DNA of 64,000 nucleotides from Hippophae tibetana (lineage: Eukaryota > Streptophyta > Magnoliopsida > Rosales > Elaeagnaceae): assembly GCA_037013495.1 (NCBI GenBank), contig CM072806.1, positions 21,217,501-21,281,500 of the forward strand, given 5' to 3'. Below, in pieces: positions 22,551 to 35,500 of this stretch (positions are counted from its first letter, which is position 1; the number at the start of each line of letters is the position of its first letter). The notes under the pieces were generated by a model. That model was not told where the DNA came from, searched no databases, and saw only the letters and a list, made by a program, of their open reading frames with translations. The position numbers were made by a program, and so were the translations under genes.

Positions 22551-22828
22551 TGATAGGAGTAATTTCAAAGAGGTAGAAGAAGAGAGAAAATAGTTGAGAA
22601 TAGCTGATTTTTGTATAATATCTCATATCCCTTTTAATTCATCTCTTGGCTATATATATAACTTTACAATCAAAATAAAAGAAATAAGAAGAGATGCGTG
22701 AAGAATTAAGCGTGAACATATCCCATAACAACCTAGTAGTCCCTCTTCCTATCGTGTAGCCACCTCTGCGCCCACGTTCATCTACTGCTGTGTACACAAG
22801 CATTATATAGCAACATATGCACGTATCA
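22551..22828 (-). repeat. 5' LTR of the gene-capturing element
   Basis: 278 bp, TGATAGGAGT … CACGTATCA on the + strand. It pairs with 18861-19154 and is immediately followed inward by the PBS. The two LTRs differ by many substitutions and several small indels, indicating an old insertion. Confidence 0.85.
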
Positions 22829-22833
22829 CAGAC

Positions 22834-24520
22834 TTGATATTGTGAGTAGAAACCTCATACTCAAAGTGCTGAAACTTATCGTAGTCATTCTGTATGAAGA
22901 ATATCATATATTACATGGTATTATACATTTGATTTTTTTTCGATGTGGCTTTTACGTGGACTTTATACTTCTTTTTATTTAGAACATTCTTACCTTAAGT
23001 TATACACGAAAGATTAAATTTTGATTAGAACTTGGACACTTGCACTTATTTATTATGTTTGTCATAATTAAAAAATATGTACATTAAGTAAATAAATACA
23101 TAGAAATATAAAACACTTATTTAAAGTTAAATTAAAAAATTAATATAAATTTATTGATTTATTTTACCATTTATGTCTCATTTCTCTTCTTTAATTTGTT
23201 AAAGAATTATATTTTTTTTTCTAAATTTTTCAATTTTTATATTTATCAATAAAAAAATTAATTGATTAATTTTTCAAATTCATGAAAAATTAAAAACATA
23301 AGTTTTGAAGAAAACTAAAAATATTTTACAATATAATATGAATTTAAAAGTTTACTTTTTAGTTTACTTAACATAATTAAAAAAAATTACTTACCGTATT
23401 AAAAAAATAGAATATATATATATATATATATAATAGTTAGGTAATTTATTAAGAAAATGAGTTAATTATATCCATAAATATTTAATTTCTTAAAGTTTAG
23501 TCTCAATTTTTATATTTTTATAAATTAGTTCAATTTATTAATTTTATTGTTAATTCTACTTTTTAAAATTAAAAATATATAATATTTTTATTATTACATA
23601 TTTGGTGATATGTCATTAAATTTAATTAAAATTAGGCTCTAAACCATTAGAAAACAAAAAATTAAAATAATCACTTTACTCTGATTTAGAATAAATAAAT
23701 AAAAATTTATTTATTATATGTAATTTTATTTTATTTTTTAATTAGTAAGATACACGTAGATATTTTTAAATTTTATATAAATTTATAAAAAAAATCTAAT
23801 TTTTATAATAAAATGAAATTTTTTATTTTTATAATTTAGTATTCTTATTTATTTAATTTTTTACTTTAAAATAAAAATATCATTAAATTATAAAAATATT
23901 ATTAAATAACCATTATCTTTAACTTTCATTAAAACGAAAGATTAACCTTGATATTTTTAAAAAATTATAAATATTTATAAAAAAATTACAAACTTTAAAA
24001 ATATTATTGATATTTTACCATTTATAATATGATATAATTATAATTAATATAATAATTTTTATTTATATATAATTATGTAATACTTATACTTACCTATAAA
24101 TTACACAATTATTATTTTTATCTTAAATTAAGAGATATATTTATATAAATATTCAAATAATAATAATAATAATACTTTTAATTATATTTTTATTTTCACT
24201 TATATTATTTTTAAAATTATATATGTAATTTTTTTATACATTATTTAAAAAAATATAAAATAAATAAATTTATATATATCATTTAAAAAATAATAAAGAA
24301 AATATATTCCCTTAAATTACAAATACCTCATTTGCATAATTTAGGTTACAAATTTACCCCCTTCTTTATTAAGTTACGTCATTTTCTAGTGGCATATAAG
24401 TAAATACGAGCAAGAGTTATTTGCAACATCGATTTAAATGCCCTCGGGTTTGTGAATTACCAACGTCAAGAAAGTCTATTCTCTGCCAGCAGAGAAATTA
24501 AAATGTCTGATAGTATTTCT
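22834..24520. other. AT-rich intergenic DNA upstream of NPC1
   Basis: Extremely AT-rich sequence (TA run near 23414-23432) with no open frame of interest. The NPC1 promoter presumably extends into the last few hundred bases, where composition becomes more balanced from about 24340. Confidence 0.6.
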
Positions 24521-24527
24521 AGGTAAC

Positions 24528-24536
24528 TATAAATAG
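24528..24536 (+). promoter_or_regulatory. TATA box of the NPC1-like gene
   Basis: TATAAATAG lies 126-134 bp upstream of the predicted ATG at 24662. A transcription start about 25-35 bp downstream would give a 5' leader of roughly 95-105 nt, consistent with the CT-rich leader text (TTCCCTTCTCTCTCTG) near 24560-24580. Confidence 0.65.
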
Positions 24537-24661
24537 GGTCTTTTGACTCCATCTACTTCATTCCCTTCTCTCTCTGTATAACCGTAGCAGCTAACTTCAC
24601 TTTCTTCAGAAGAACACGTATAGATCGTGTTCATATCTTCCTCACTCCTCAACCCGGAACA

Positions 24662-27600
24662 ATGGAGCTTAGTCTCGTATCAATTTCTCTATTACAGGCA
24701 TGAACTTCGTATCTAATTTTCTTGCTCGATTCTATAATTCGTACTCTACATATTAATATTTTTTTTCTTATTTTTATTCGGATTTTTCATTCGACTCGTT
24801 CCATCAATCATTTGACCAAATTTACTGGATTATCTTCATCTTTTTTCTTTTTTCATTCTTTTCACTTTCCGAGATGCTACATTTTTTCCCACTGAATTTA
24901 ACCTCCCTTTTTTCTGTCTTCGTATCTCACAATTTTCTCAGTAGCCTACCGAACTTTGATTACGGCTAATCTCGGAATCAGCTTTTGACATCGTCGAAGT
25001 GATGTTTGGAAGCTAATAAAGTTTGCTGAAATTTTTACTTCCATTTGTGATACTGATACTTTTTATTCCGCAGGTTTTGTTTATTGTTTGTTTAGTACAT
25101 GGTGAGAGGTCGGATACACGAAATCTTGCGACAATTAATACCGTTACGGGGTAAGGCTTCCGTTAATTTAAGCATACTAATATTGATGTATAGCTGTGAC
25201 TGAGGATGCTGCTCAGAGTTTAATACTTTTTGATAATTAATTCAAATTCTTCTTGCCGGACTTGTGGAAGATATTCTGAATTTCTTTTCGTCTTTAATGT
25301 TTAGAGAAAAGCACTCCGAGGGGTACTGTTCGATGTATGACATTTGCGGAAAACGCAGCGATGGAAAAGTATTAAACTGTCCTCGTGGATTTCAAGCCGT
25401 CAAGGTATTAGGACTATCTAGGTCTTCTGTTGAAGACGTAGTACAAACCGTGAATTTATTTTAATGGAAGTATATACTTCTGTTGGGTTTTTGTTTCAGA
25501 GAAATTCTGTTTGGGTTTTGTTCTCTTATTAATTGCTTAGCTCTTAGGGATAAAAAGATTTTTTTTTTTAAGTTTTGTATTATTATATTTTTAGTGCTTA
25601 TATAATTATACCGCAAAACTTTGCCGCTTTGCCGCTTTGCCGCTTGCTTATTTTCTTTTTTAGTTTTTCCCTTTTCTCTTTAGTATGATACGATCGTTAT
25701 ATTGGAAACATTTGCTACAGAATAATCAGTCATTCTGTGACAGGAGTAACTTCTAAGCTGCTAATAATGATTTTTATTTGACTCATGATGGCATATTCTG
25801 TTTGCAGCCAGATGATTTACTGTCGTCCAAGATCCAAAGTTTATGTCCAACAATTACCGGCAATGTCTGCTGTACGGCAGCTCAGTTTGATACATTACGG
25901 GCGCAAGTCCAACAAGTTAGTTTCTTCCGGGCTCTTGAATTTTAAACTCTTCCTTAATATTGCAAAGTTTTCCTTTAAAAAATCTTTAATATCCTATTTT
26001 CGATCATATCTTTAAGTGTTTGAGAAAACACTGAATGCTGCTCCGATTGGAGCTCATCAACTATGGTTTTGATCCTTCCTCACTCTATATCCGTTTCTAG
26101 TTGATCAATTTCCCCTTTGATAATTTCCTCCCTTCTCCATCACACAATTTCATGTTTACATTTTGCAGGCAATTCCTTTTCTAGTAGGTTGTCCAGCATG
26201 CTTGAGAAACTTTTTAAATTTGTTCTGTGAGCTTACCTGCTCACCAAATCAAAGTTTATTTATAAACGTCACTTCTGCATCGAAGGTCTGTATTCTTTTC
26301 CCTTTTCTATTCTAATTATTTTTTTTAGAGTTTCTCTGTACTGGAATGCTGTGTTCTGTTGCTAAACTGAAACATCTCGTGAGATTGTTATGAAAAAGGA
26401 TGATATGTGTAAACTATATTCAACCACTAATCATATATAGAGGACCCATCGCACTCAACCTTATCTCATTTTAAATGAGCTCTAGTTCAACTCAACTTAG
26501 CTCATTTAATTTTTAAATGAGTTGAGTTGCTGGTAGTTGGCAACTCATTTACATTTTTTTTTATTGAATTCATTTAAATTATTTAATCATTTAAGTCATG
26601 TTTAATAATCATTGTAATTTCTAATTTGTAATTCTTAAGTTTTAGAATTAAATTTTTAATTTTAAAATATTTTGGAAAATAAAGTTATTTGATAGCCAAT
26701 TTTTAGTTTTAATTTTGAAAAGCATAAATTGAAAATTGAATATTACTTATTTGCTAATTTCTATTTTTTTATTTTTAAACTTTTTAAGCTTAACTGTGTT
26801 GGGTTGAACATAACTTTCTCTAAAAGAACTTGAAATCACAAATCGTAAATTTTTTTAAAAACTAGATTTTTAGAAATTTTTAATGGTGTATGAAGCGATT
26901 TATAATATTTTGTGAGATAGTACTGTTTATTTTTCAAAAATGAGTCAAAAATGTTTTAATGAATTTGAAAAATCCTTAGTAAAATTAGTATAATTTTCTA
27001 TAAAAAACTCGAAATTATAAACCGTAAAATTTATTAGAAACTAGTTTTCTAAAGCTTTTTAAGGGTATGTGAAATGATTCATAAATATTTGTAAATTAAA
27101 ACAGTTTATGTTTTAAAAAATGAGTATAAAATGTTATTATGAACTGAACAAATTATTAGTAAAATATGCATTATTTTTTATAGAAAACTTGAAATTACAA
27201 ACAATAAAATTTATTAAAAACTAGACTTTTAGAATTTTCTAATGATATGTGAAATGATTTATAAAATTTTAGGAACTACTACAGTTTATATTTTAAAAAT
27301 GAGTAAAAAAAATTTCTTTTAAATCTGAATAATCATTAATAAAATGTAAATAACTTTCTATAGAAAACTCGAAATCATAAGTTGTAAAATTTCTTAAAAC
27401 CTAAACTTTTAGAGATTTCTAATGATATATGAAATGAATCATGATATTTTGTAAATTAGTAGACTTTATATTTCAAAAACGTTTGATAGAATGAGTAATA
27501 TTTAATAAAATAAGCATAATTTCTCTAAAAAAATCAAAATGTTAAAATGTAACATTTCTTATCAAATAAACTATTTTTTTTCAATGATATATAGATCTAA

Positions 27601-29536
27601 TTATAAATTGTTGTAAATTAATATAATTTAGATTTTAAATCTGAGTAAATGATCATCTCTTTAACCTTGTTATATTGTGTATGTTTTTTAAGTTACTATT
27701 TGTCTTAGAATTTTAAGTTACTATTAATTTAATTTTATATTTTATTTTATTTTAAAAAAACAGTTGTTACTTTTTATATTTATTAATTTGACCAGTATTA
27801 ACACTTTTGTCAACTTTATAGTAATAACTTAACAACTATTTATTCATTTAAGTTTGTGAGTTAAGTGAGCTGTGTTTTTAAATGAATTGAGTTTAACTGA
27901 ACTCATTTTTATTTTTATATTTTAATTTTATTTTATTTGCAACCATATGTATTTTTTTATTAATTTTTTTGCAAGTTTATAATATTAAATAGATTGACGT
28001 TTTTGTTGAATTTATTTTGATGGGTATATGATATTAATTTTTTAAATGTTAGATAATGCTGTAATTTTTATATTGTAATTAGTTAAATAAAGAAATTAAT
28101 GGTTCAAGTTTGTTGATCAATGAAAAAATTTGATTGTTTAGAAAAAAAAGTTCGTGGTTTGGGTACAAAAATGTTAAAAAAATCAACCAAAAGTGTTACA
28201 AAAATCAACCAAAAGTGTTAAAAAATGTTTAGCCTCTTAACCAAAAAACAAATATTCATTAAAAAATATTGTTAAATGAGCTGGTGAGTTACTCATTTAA
28301 GTTTGTGAGCTAAGTGAGTTAGGCTTTTTCAACTCATGAACTTAGTGGGACAACTTTAAATGAGTTGAGTTGGGTTGACACCTCTAATCATATATTATAT
28401 AATGTCTAAATAGCACACTTCGATTGCTTGATTTTGCCTATTATTGATTCTCCTCACATTTTTTAAGTAATACAATCTCTTTATGTTCTTTAGTCAGTAT
28501 TTTCGAGTTTCAAAACTTGAGAATAGGTAGTTCATATTTTGGACCTGTAAAATTTCATTTTTTCATCATTAGGATTTGTTTGAGAAATTTTATATAGGCA
28601 CCTAGAGAATTTGGATGTTGTTAAACAATGAAGATGAACCCGGGAAGTTCAGAAATTATTCAAGTATTTTTTTCCTTAATGACTTGTTGGATAATTTAGA
28701 AAAGCTGCTATGTCTTTTATGATACTGTTTTCTCTTCCTGAACTGTTTTTCTTTAGATATAATGTCTCTTGAATTTTGTCAATGAAAATTATATGACTAT
28801 TTAATTGATAGCGTTTTATAATAATTCAAGTAAGCCGTTTTTTTTTCAGGTTAATAACAATTTGACCGTGGGTGGGATTGATTTTTATATAACTGACACT
28901 TTTGGTGAAGGGTTGTACGACTCTTGCAAGGATGTCAAGTTTGGTAGCATGAATTCTCGAGCTCTAGATTTTGTTGGTGCTGGTGCTCAAAATTTTAAAG
29001 GTAACTTGACGACTCTGAAACTTAGAAAGTAGAACTTGCTTTGCTGCTCTTCTTCCCTTCCTTTCTACACCCTCTACCTCTGCTTAATTATGTATTCATT
29101 TACTCAAAACAATTTTCTTAAGGTGAGGATTTTATTTAAGACAATGTTCTGGAAATCCGTCTAATTTTTCTTGTCATATTTCCATTAATTAATTATTCTA
29201 TTCATTTTCTGCATCAATTTGTTTAAGTTATTTTTCAAATTGTATTTATATTTGTAACTCTTTGTTCTTTGAACTGTTAATTTTTCAGAGTGGTTTGCTT
29301 TTATCGGCAGACAAGCACCCCTTAACGTGCCAGGTTCACCGTATGCCATAAACTTCCGGTCAAGTATTACCGACTCATCTGGAATGAAGCCTATGAATGT
29401 ATCTACTTACACATGTGGTGATACATCACTGGGCTGTTCCTGTGGTGATTGTACGTCATCGCCTGTTTGTTCTAGTGCAGTCCCGCCTCTATCTCACAAA
29501 CAAGGTCCCTGCTCTGTGAGAATTGGATCTCTTAAG
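24662..29536 (+). CDS. NPC1: NPC1 exons 1-7: signal peptide and N-terminal luminal domain
   Basis: Exons: 24662-24697, 25074-25150, 25305-25404, 25808-25915, 26169-26285, 28850-29000, 29289-29536 (residues 1-279). Exon 1 encodes [12 protein letters not shown] and exon 2 completes a hydrophobic signal sequence ending near VHGERSD. Exons 3-7 encode the NPC1 N-terminal domain with its conserved Cys pattern ([50 protein letters not shown]). The exon 1 donor is CAG|GC, a GC-AG intron. An in-frame alternative donor (CTC|GTATCA, exon 1 ending 24676) would drop seven residues. Intron 5 (26286-28849) is the longest because of a transposon insertion. Confidence 0.93.
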
Positions 29537-32500
29537 GTGAGATAGCATGTGAAGACATATCCTCTCAAAAGAGAGAGATGCTTCTAGCTGCATAAATATG
29601 CATGTTAGCTCTTAACTTTAACAGTATACTTATGTTTCTTATTTTAATAACTGCAGGCGAAGTGTGTTGACGTTGCTGTAACTATCCTATATATAATACT
29701 GGTTTCGTTGTTTCTGGGATGGCGTCTTTTTCATCTTAAAGGAGAAAGACGTCCAGCTTCTAAAACAAAGCCATTATGGAAGGCAGTGGAAAGTGGAGAA
29801 CTCCCTTCTAGTGACCAGCATAAGGAAGAGCATCCTTCAATTCAGGTGTGATAATTTTACCCTGTGATGAACAAGAGCTTGCGTGGGTTTCTTTCAGACG
29901 TGTGTCATGGACTTCTTCTTCATCACCTTCTTTATTTATTCATTTATTTATGCCTTTGCTATTTGAAGAAATATCAATGTATAACTTAATTTATTGGTGG
30001 CTTGTTCTCAACAATGTTACTTTTCTATTTGAATTTGTGTGCTCTAAAGCTCATCAAAGACTTAATTTGACTGAATTTTTGATTAGATACTTGAAGATGC
30101 GCACCATGTTAGAAATGGCGTGCAACTTTCTATAGTGCAAGGATACATGTCAAACTTTTACAGGTCACCTTCACATGTCAATCATCGAATTACAGTATTT
30201 ACATCATATTTTCCTGGATGAATTTTGATTTCTTTTATATTTAATATTCAGGAAATATGGAACTTGGGTTGCCAGAAATCCCATTTTAGTGTTGTGTTCA
30301 TCCTTGGGAATAGTTTTCATCCTCTGTTTGGGTCTAATCCGTTTCAAGGTGGAGACAAGGCCTGAGAAGGTTGGCTGGCACATACGTAGCTTTTATTTAG
30401 TTATAAAATACGGTTTATTTTGTTTTACTTCTCTCATATCGAATAGTATGGATGCATCATATTCTTTACACTAGACAAACAAAAAGCTGGGTTACAACTT
30501 TCCACATCTATTATTTCTTCTTCTTCTTCTTCTCCCCCCCTCCCTTTAGCTATAAGAGCACTTCTAGGAAGTCATTGCACTTCCTCTAGTGGTCACCGAA
30601 GCATGTTCATGTGGTATATGTCTAGTAATACTGTTTTATTTTTTTAATTAAATAATTCAAGCTTCTGTGTTTAACTTTGCTATATGGATTGTTTCAGTTA
30701 TGGGTAGGCCCTGGAAGTAAAGCAGCAGTGGAGAAGCGATTTTTCGATAGTCACCTAGCTCCATTTTACAGAATTGAACAGGTACTTGAGCTTTCTGTAG
30801 ACTCGTATCCCTAAATGGTATGTTGGAAACAGAATGTTGAGAGCTAGCAGGGATTGGAGTTTAGCAAAGCAAACATACATATGCACAGTATTCCCCTTGT
30901 TGTGGAAGAGGCATTGAATGTGGAGTATAAAATAGAATCTCAAAAAGACTTGAGTTTATAAGTACTATGGGCCTCACCACCCATTAGGTTGACATTTTGG
31001 GATTGGATCATTCCATGGTACTTGCGAACTCTAGAAAAAATTTATATGGTAGCAAAAAATAAAATAATATATATATATATATATATAACTAATGGGTGGT
31101 GAAGACATAGTACTTAATTTTTACACTACATGAGATGCACAATAATTGAATATTTTTCTTTCTGAGCAAGGGTGGGTATCTTTTCTTTGCAAGCCCCTGG
31201 TTTATGAACCATACAAAAACTTTTATAAATGAGTAGTCTAATGTGTGCCTCACATGATTAAAGGAAGAGATTTTTTAAAGCTCTAAGTACATGTACAAAT
31301 ACTGATTTTCTTCATCAAAAGACTGTGGGTTGGGTGGTGGGTGGTGAATTGTTTCATTCAATGATTACATTTCTACATCACCCTCTCTTGCAAACATGGG
31401 TATACTAGACAAGACAAGTGTCTAAAGAAGCAAAACTCATAATTTATGATCCCATTTTGCTCTTTTTTTCAGCTGATATTAGCAACAATTCCAGATGGAA
31501 CAGGCAAATCACCAAGTATTCTGACAGAGAACAATATCCAGTTACTTTTTGAAATACAGAAGAAGGTATTTTGTTCATCTGTTGTTAATGTAGTAGCTAT
31601 TTTTATGTGAGATTGGGGAAGGATATTGGTTTCGTTAGGGGTTCGATTTAGTTTCCCTTTCCCCTCACCATTGGCAATTTTTTGTTTTTAATTATCTTTT
31701 TAATGTTGTTAAAAATATCATTATTGATTAAATGTTATACTTGATAGGTTGATGGAATCCATGCTAATTATTCTGGCTCAATGTTATCTCTTGCTGACAT
31801 TTGCATGAAGCCGTTGGATCAAGATTGTGCCACTCAAAGTGTCTTACAGGTAAAATTCTTGTTTGTTACGTTAGGTTTATGAGTACTTTGATTGTTTTAT
31901 TTATTCCTTGATATGATGTGTTCTTGCTTGTTGCATTTGGTTCATTAGTATTAGGTTTATTGATATGGTGTGAAAAACTCAACATGCTTATCAATAGCAT
32001 GTCTGTGATTTTAGTTACTTTAAATTTAAGCAAGCTTGACTTGGTTACTTTAAAGGTTTTATCAAACCTATTAATGTGTCGAGAAGGGAATAAAATTAGA
32101 GAAAAGGAAATATGGGGACAATTAGGTCAACTAGGGTTGGGACTTGGGATTGAAGAATTGTGAATTTAGGAATGAGAGAACGATAAATGGAAGAAATCAG
32201 TATTCATTCATAATAAAGTTTGCTTTCAATATAAAATCATACCTTATATATATATGACTATTATGATTATGAGATGTGTTCTTTTTATTTCAAGTTCAAT
32301 AATCTAATTAAAAATCAAAATATGATTCCCATCCTAATTTAGAAAATCAAAATTCTAGAACTCTAATTTGAAAATCAAATATTTAATCTTAATTGATAAA
32401 ATCCTAATTTCAAATCTTTCATAGTTATCCTAATTTATTGTTACTTCTTTTTACCCTCACCTAACGAATGAGGTATCTTCTGTTTATTTTTCTTCACATG

Positions 32501-35500
32501 TCCAACTGATTTGGCCATTATAAGACTTCATTTTATTAGCTTTCCCTGAGGGAGGTATTCTGGTCTAGCCTATGACCAGTCATCACACTATCCTTTTTCT
32601 TTCGCCTCATTCTATTTTTTTTATATTTTTCATTAGCAATCTCTTGGATCTTCTTTATTGGATTCGTGCATAAATTTAGCATTGAAACATGACTATCCTT
32701 GTAAAGGTTGGATTTTGGAAACACTTGCTACATCTTCATGTTCAATAAATCATGACATTCCTGCTGTTATATAACCTATATTATTTATTTAGGTACCCAT
32801 GATGTATATTATAAATGTGGCTTGGCATAACATTTATATATATTTTCCATTATATTCTTGGTGTCAGTATTTCAAGATGGATCGCAACAATTATGACAAT
32901 AATGGTGGAGTTGATCATCTCAAGTATTGCTTTGAGGTACATCCTTTTGCTGCTCATTTACATGTTTTATGAAGCAGGAGACATCTGATGTACTGTCTGC
33001 TGAGATGCTGGGGCATGTTGACCATTTTTAGGCATTTATGTCCTATTTGGATCATCATAACAAAATAAGCATGTAGTTTGAGCATTAATATTCTGTTACT
33101 GTGAACCTAGTTTGACCAGTTAAATCTGATATATTTGTATACAGACAGTATAAGAGATTCATCATTGCATTTAGATTATTTTATATTTTAATGCTAAGCT
33201 GATTGGTAATTAGATTGATTTTGGTGCATTTGTTGCCAACCCCATTGCAATACTTCATTTAAAATTTATAACGAATAAGAGTTCTGGGTACTGAATTGAG
33301 ATTATGCTAAATTTATTGTTGAAAGTATTGGATTCTATGTTCCAATTGCCTCTGAAAAAATTTCTTGTGAGAATGTATTGAAACATCTTGTATCAGATTG
33401 CATTTCTAAATAATTAGAATGCCACTTAAATATATAAAATATTAGATATGGTGGTGGTCCTAGTAGAAAGTCATCTGATGTAGTTTTCATTTTGAAAAGT
33501 TCTGAATAGTGAAACCATTCAACCTATGTATGGCTTACATCCAAGAAAAAATTGGGTTTTTCTACTATTTTTCATTTTACTTGTAGATAATGTTGTATCA
33601 AATAGATGTCATTAGATGTCCGTTAACAGACTTCAGATCTTTAAATAGAATTAAAACTACTTTTATTTTTGGTCCAAGTGAAAACAAATACAACTAAAGT
33701 GATTTGTTAATATCATTATAAGATTATATTCTTGCATATTAAGTGATTTGTTAATATCATTATAAGATTATATTCTTGCATATTAAGTGATTTGTTAATA
33801 TCATTATAAGATTATATTCTTGCATATTCTTAGTAAGTATGGTGATGCTCAGTTGACAAGTGCAATCTTTGACATTTATTTTTGTTGTGCTTTTAAGCAC
33901 TATTCCTCTGCTGACAGTTGTAGAAGTGCATTTAAAGCTCCTCTTGATCCTAGCACTGCATTGGGAGGTTTCTCTGGGAACAACTACTCCGAGGTGAATA
34001 TTTTCCTCCCTTTGTTTCTTCTGGCGTTAATTACATGATTGGATTGATGTAGTGATAAACTCTTAAATGATATTTGCAAGACAGGCGTCAGCATTTATAA
34101 TAACTTACCCTGTAAACAATGCTGTTGATAAAGAAGGTAATGAAACTAAAAAGGCAGTAGCTTGGGAAAAGGCCTTTATTCAACTGGCAAAGGTTTGCTC
34201 TTTTGTCTCAATCCATTGCAGTAATACTATCACTTATGTAATTGTTTATTTTTCTGCTTGTTTCTTCGTGGTGCATGTAAAACTTAGGATATCCTGAATC
34301 TTCAATATTACTGAACTCCTTCTCCCTTTCCTTTTCATGTATTGTTTGCAACAGGATGAGTTGCTGCCAGTGGTTCAATTGAAAAATTTAACACTGTCCT
34401 TCTCATCAGAAAGTTCAATTGAAGAAGAATTAAAAAGAGAAAGTACGGCAGATGCCATTACTATATTGGTGAGTTCTGATGTTTTTATACCATACATGTT
34501 TTTCCATATGCATGCATCATTACCTTTTTTACCGATGATGCTCATTACAATTTTAAGTCTTGTGTAATGCGATTGATTATGTTGTTTCATTAATTATCAA
34601 ACAAAGGCAATTTTTATCAAATAAATTTCTTTCTAATACCTTATTCATCTTCATCAACTTTTTATTATTATTGCAGATAAGCTACTTGGTGATGTTTGCT
34701 TATATATCTCTTACCTTGGGTGACACACCTCATATAACTTCCTTTTTTATTTCGTCTAAGGTATGTTCAACAATGTTCACAACTTTCTCTTAATTTTTGG
34801 CAATATTATACTCTTTTTGAGCTTACATGTCTGTTTGGTAATTCTTGTAAATCCTATCTAAGTATTTTACATTAATTTTAACTGTATGACTCTTGGATCC
34901 AGGTAATGCTTGGTCTTTTTGGTGTTGTGCTTGTCATGCTTTCTGTCCTTGGTTCAGTTGGATTTTTCAGTGCAATTGGAGTGAAATCTACCCTTATCAT
35001 TATGGAAGTTATACCATTCCTTGTTCTTGCTGTAAGTTCCCTTCTCTTTTGATGCTTGTATGAATATTATGCCCCATATACAGCCTTCCTTTTTTGAGCT
35101 GTAGATGAGTTCCATAATAGGATTCCCACGGGAAATTTTGTCTAGATGAAACCACTATCCTGAGTTTTACACACTTTTGGTCTTTGATTTTAGACTGACT
35201 AGCTAAAACATAGTTAATTGTAACTTTTCTAATTCCTCAAAAGAACCACCATTTTCTTTTTTTAAATGTTAAGAAATGAAGAAGCAAACTTTTCTTCATT
35301 ACTTAGATTGTGTGTCTATGTATATTTTTTGGGGGAAGGGTGCTAGTTTAGTTCTTTTTTAATAAAATGGTCAACAGTAGATTCATCTAAGGGCCATTTA
35401 TGTTATATTGAATTGTCTACAAGGAAGTTTTATAATTATAGTATCTTGTTGAGGTTACCAAAACAGTTCTCAGTATTTTTTTTTGGCCACTTCACTTATA

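Larger units (their letters stand above)
18861..22828 (-). mobile_element. LTR retroelement carrying fragments of at least five host genes
   Basis: Two direct repeats, 18861-19154 and 22551-22828, both begin TGATA and end TATCA. The 5 bp outside them are CTGAC (18856-18860) and CAGAC (22829-22833), a 4/5 match to a target duplication. A primer-binding site for initiator-Met tRNA lies one base inside the right repeat on the minus strand, so the element reads right to left. In that direction the 3.4 kb interior contains a gag-like start, ribosomal protein L4 (two pieces), RPN10, an ADP/ATP carrier, beta-galactosidase and HSP90, all sense to the element. No protease, integrase or reverse transcriptase is visible, so it was mobilised in trans. 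By eye the LTRs are about 80% identical, so the insertion is old. Gene-capturing LTR elements such as maize Bs1 are the closest known precedent. Confidence 0.88.

Noticed and set aside
22159..22593. + strand open frame of 144 codons
   Set aside because: It runs antisense through the L4 fragment, the gag-like ORF and into the LTR, and has no motif of its own.
18861..22828. Pack-MULE or Helitron as the vehicle for the gene fragments
   Set aside because: There are no long terminal inverted repeats with a 9-bp duplication and no Helitron TC…CTRR ends, whereas paired TG…CA LTRs, a PBS and intronless cargo fit an LTR retroelement.
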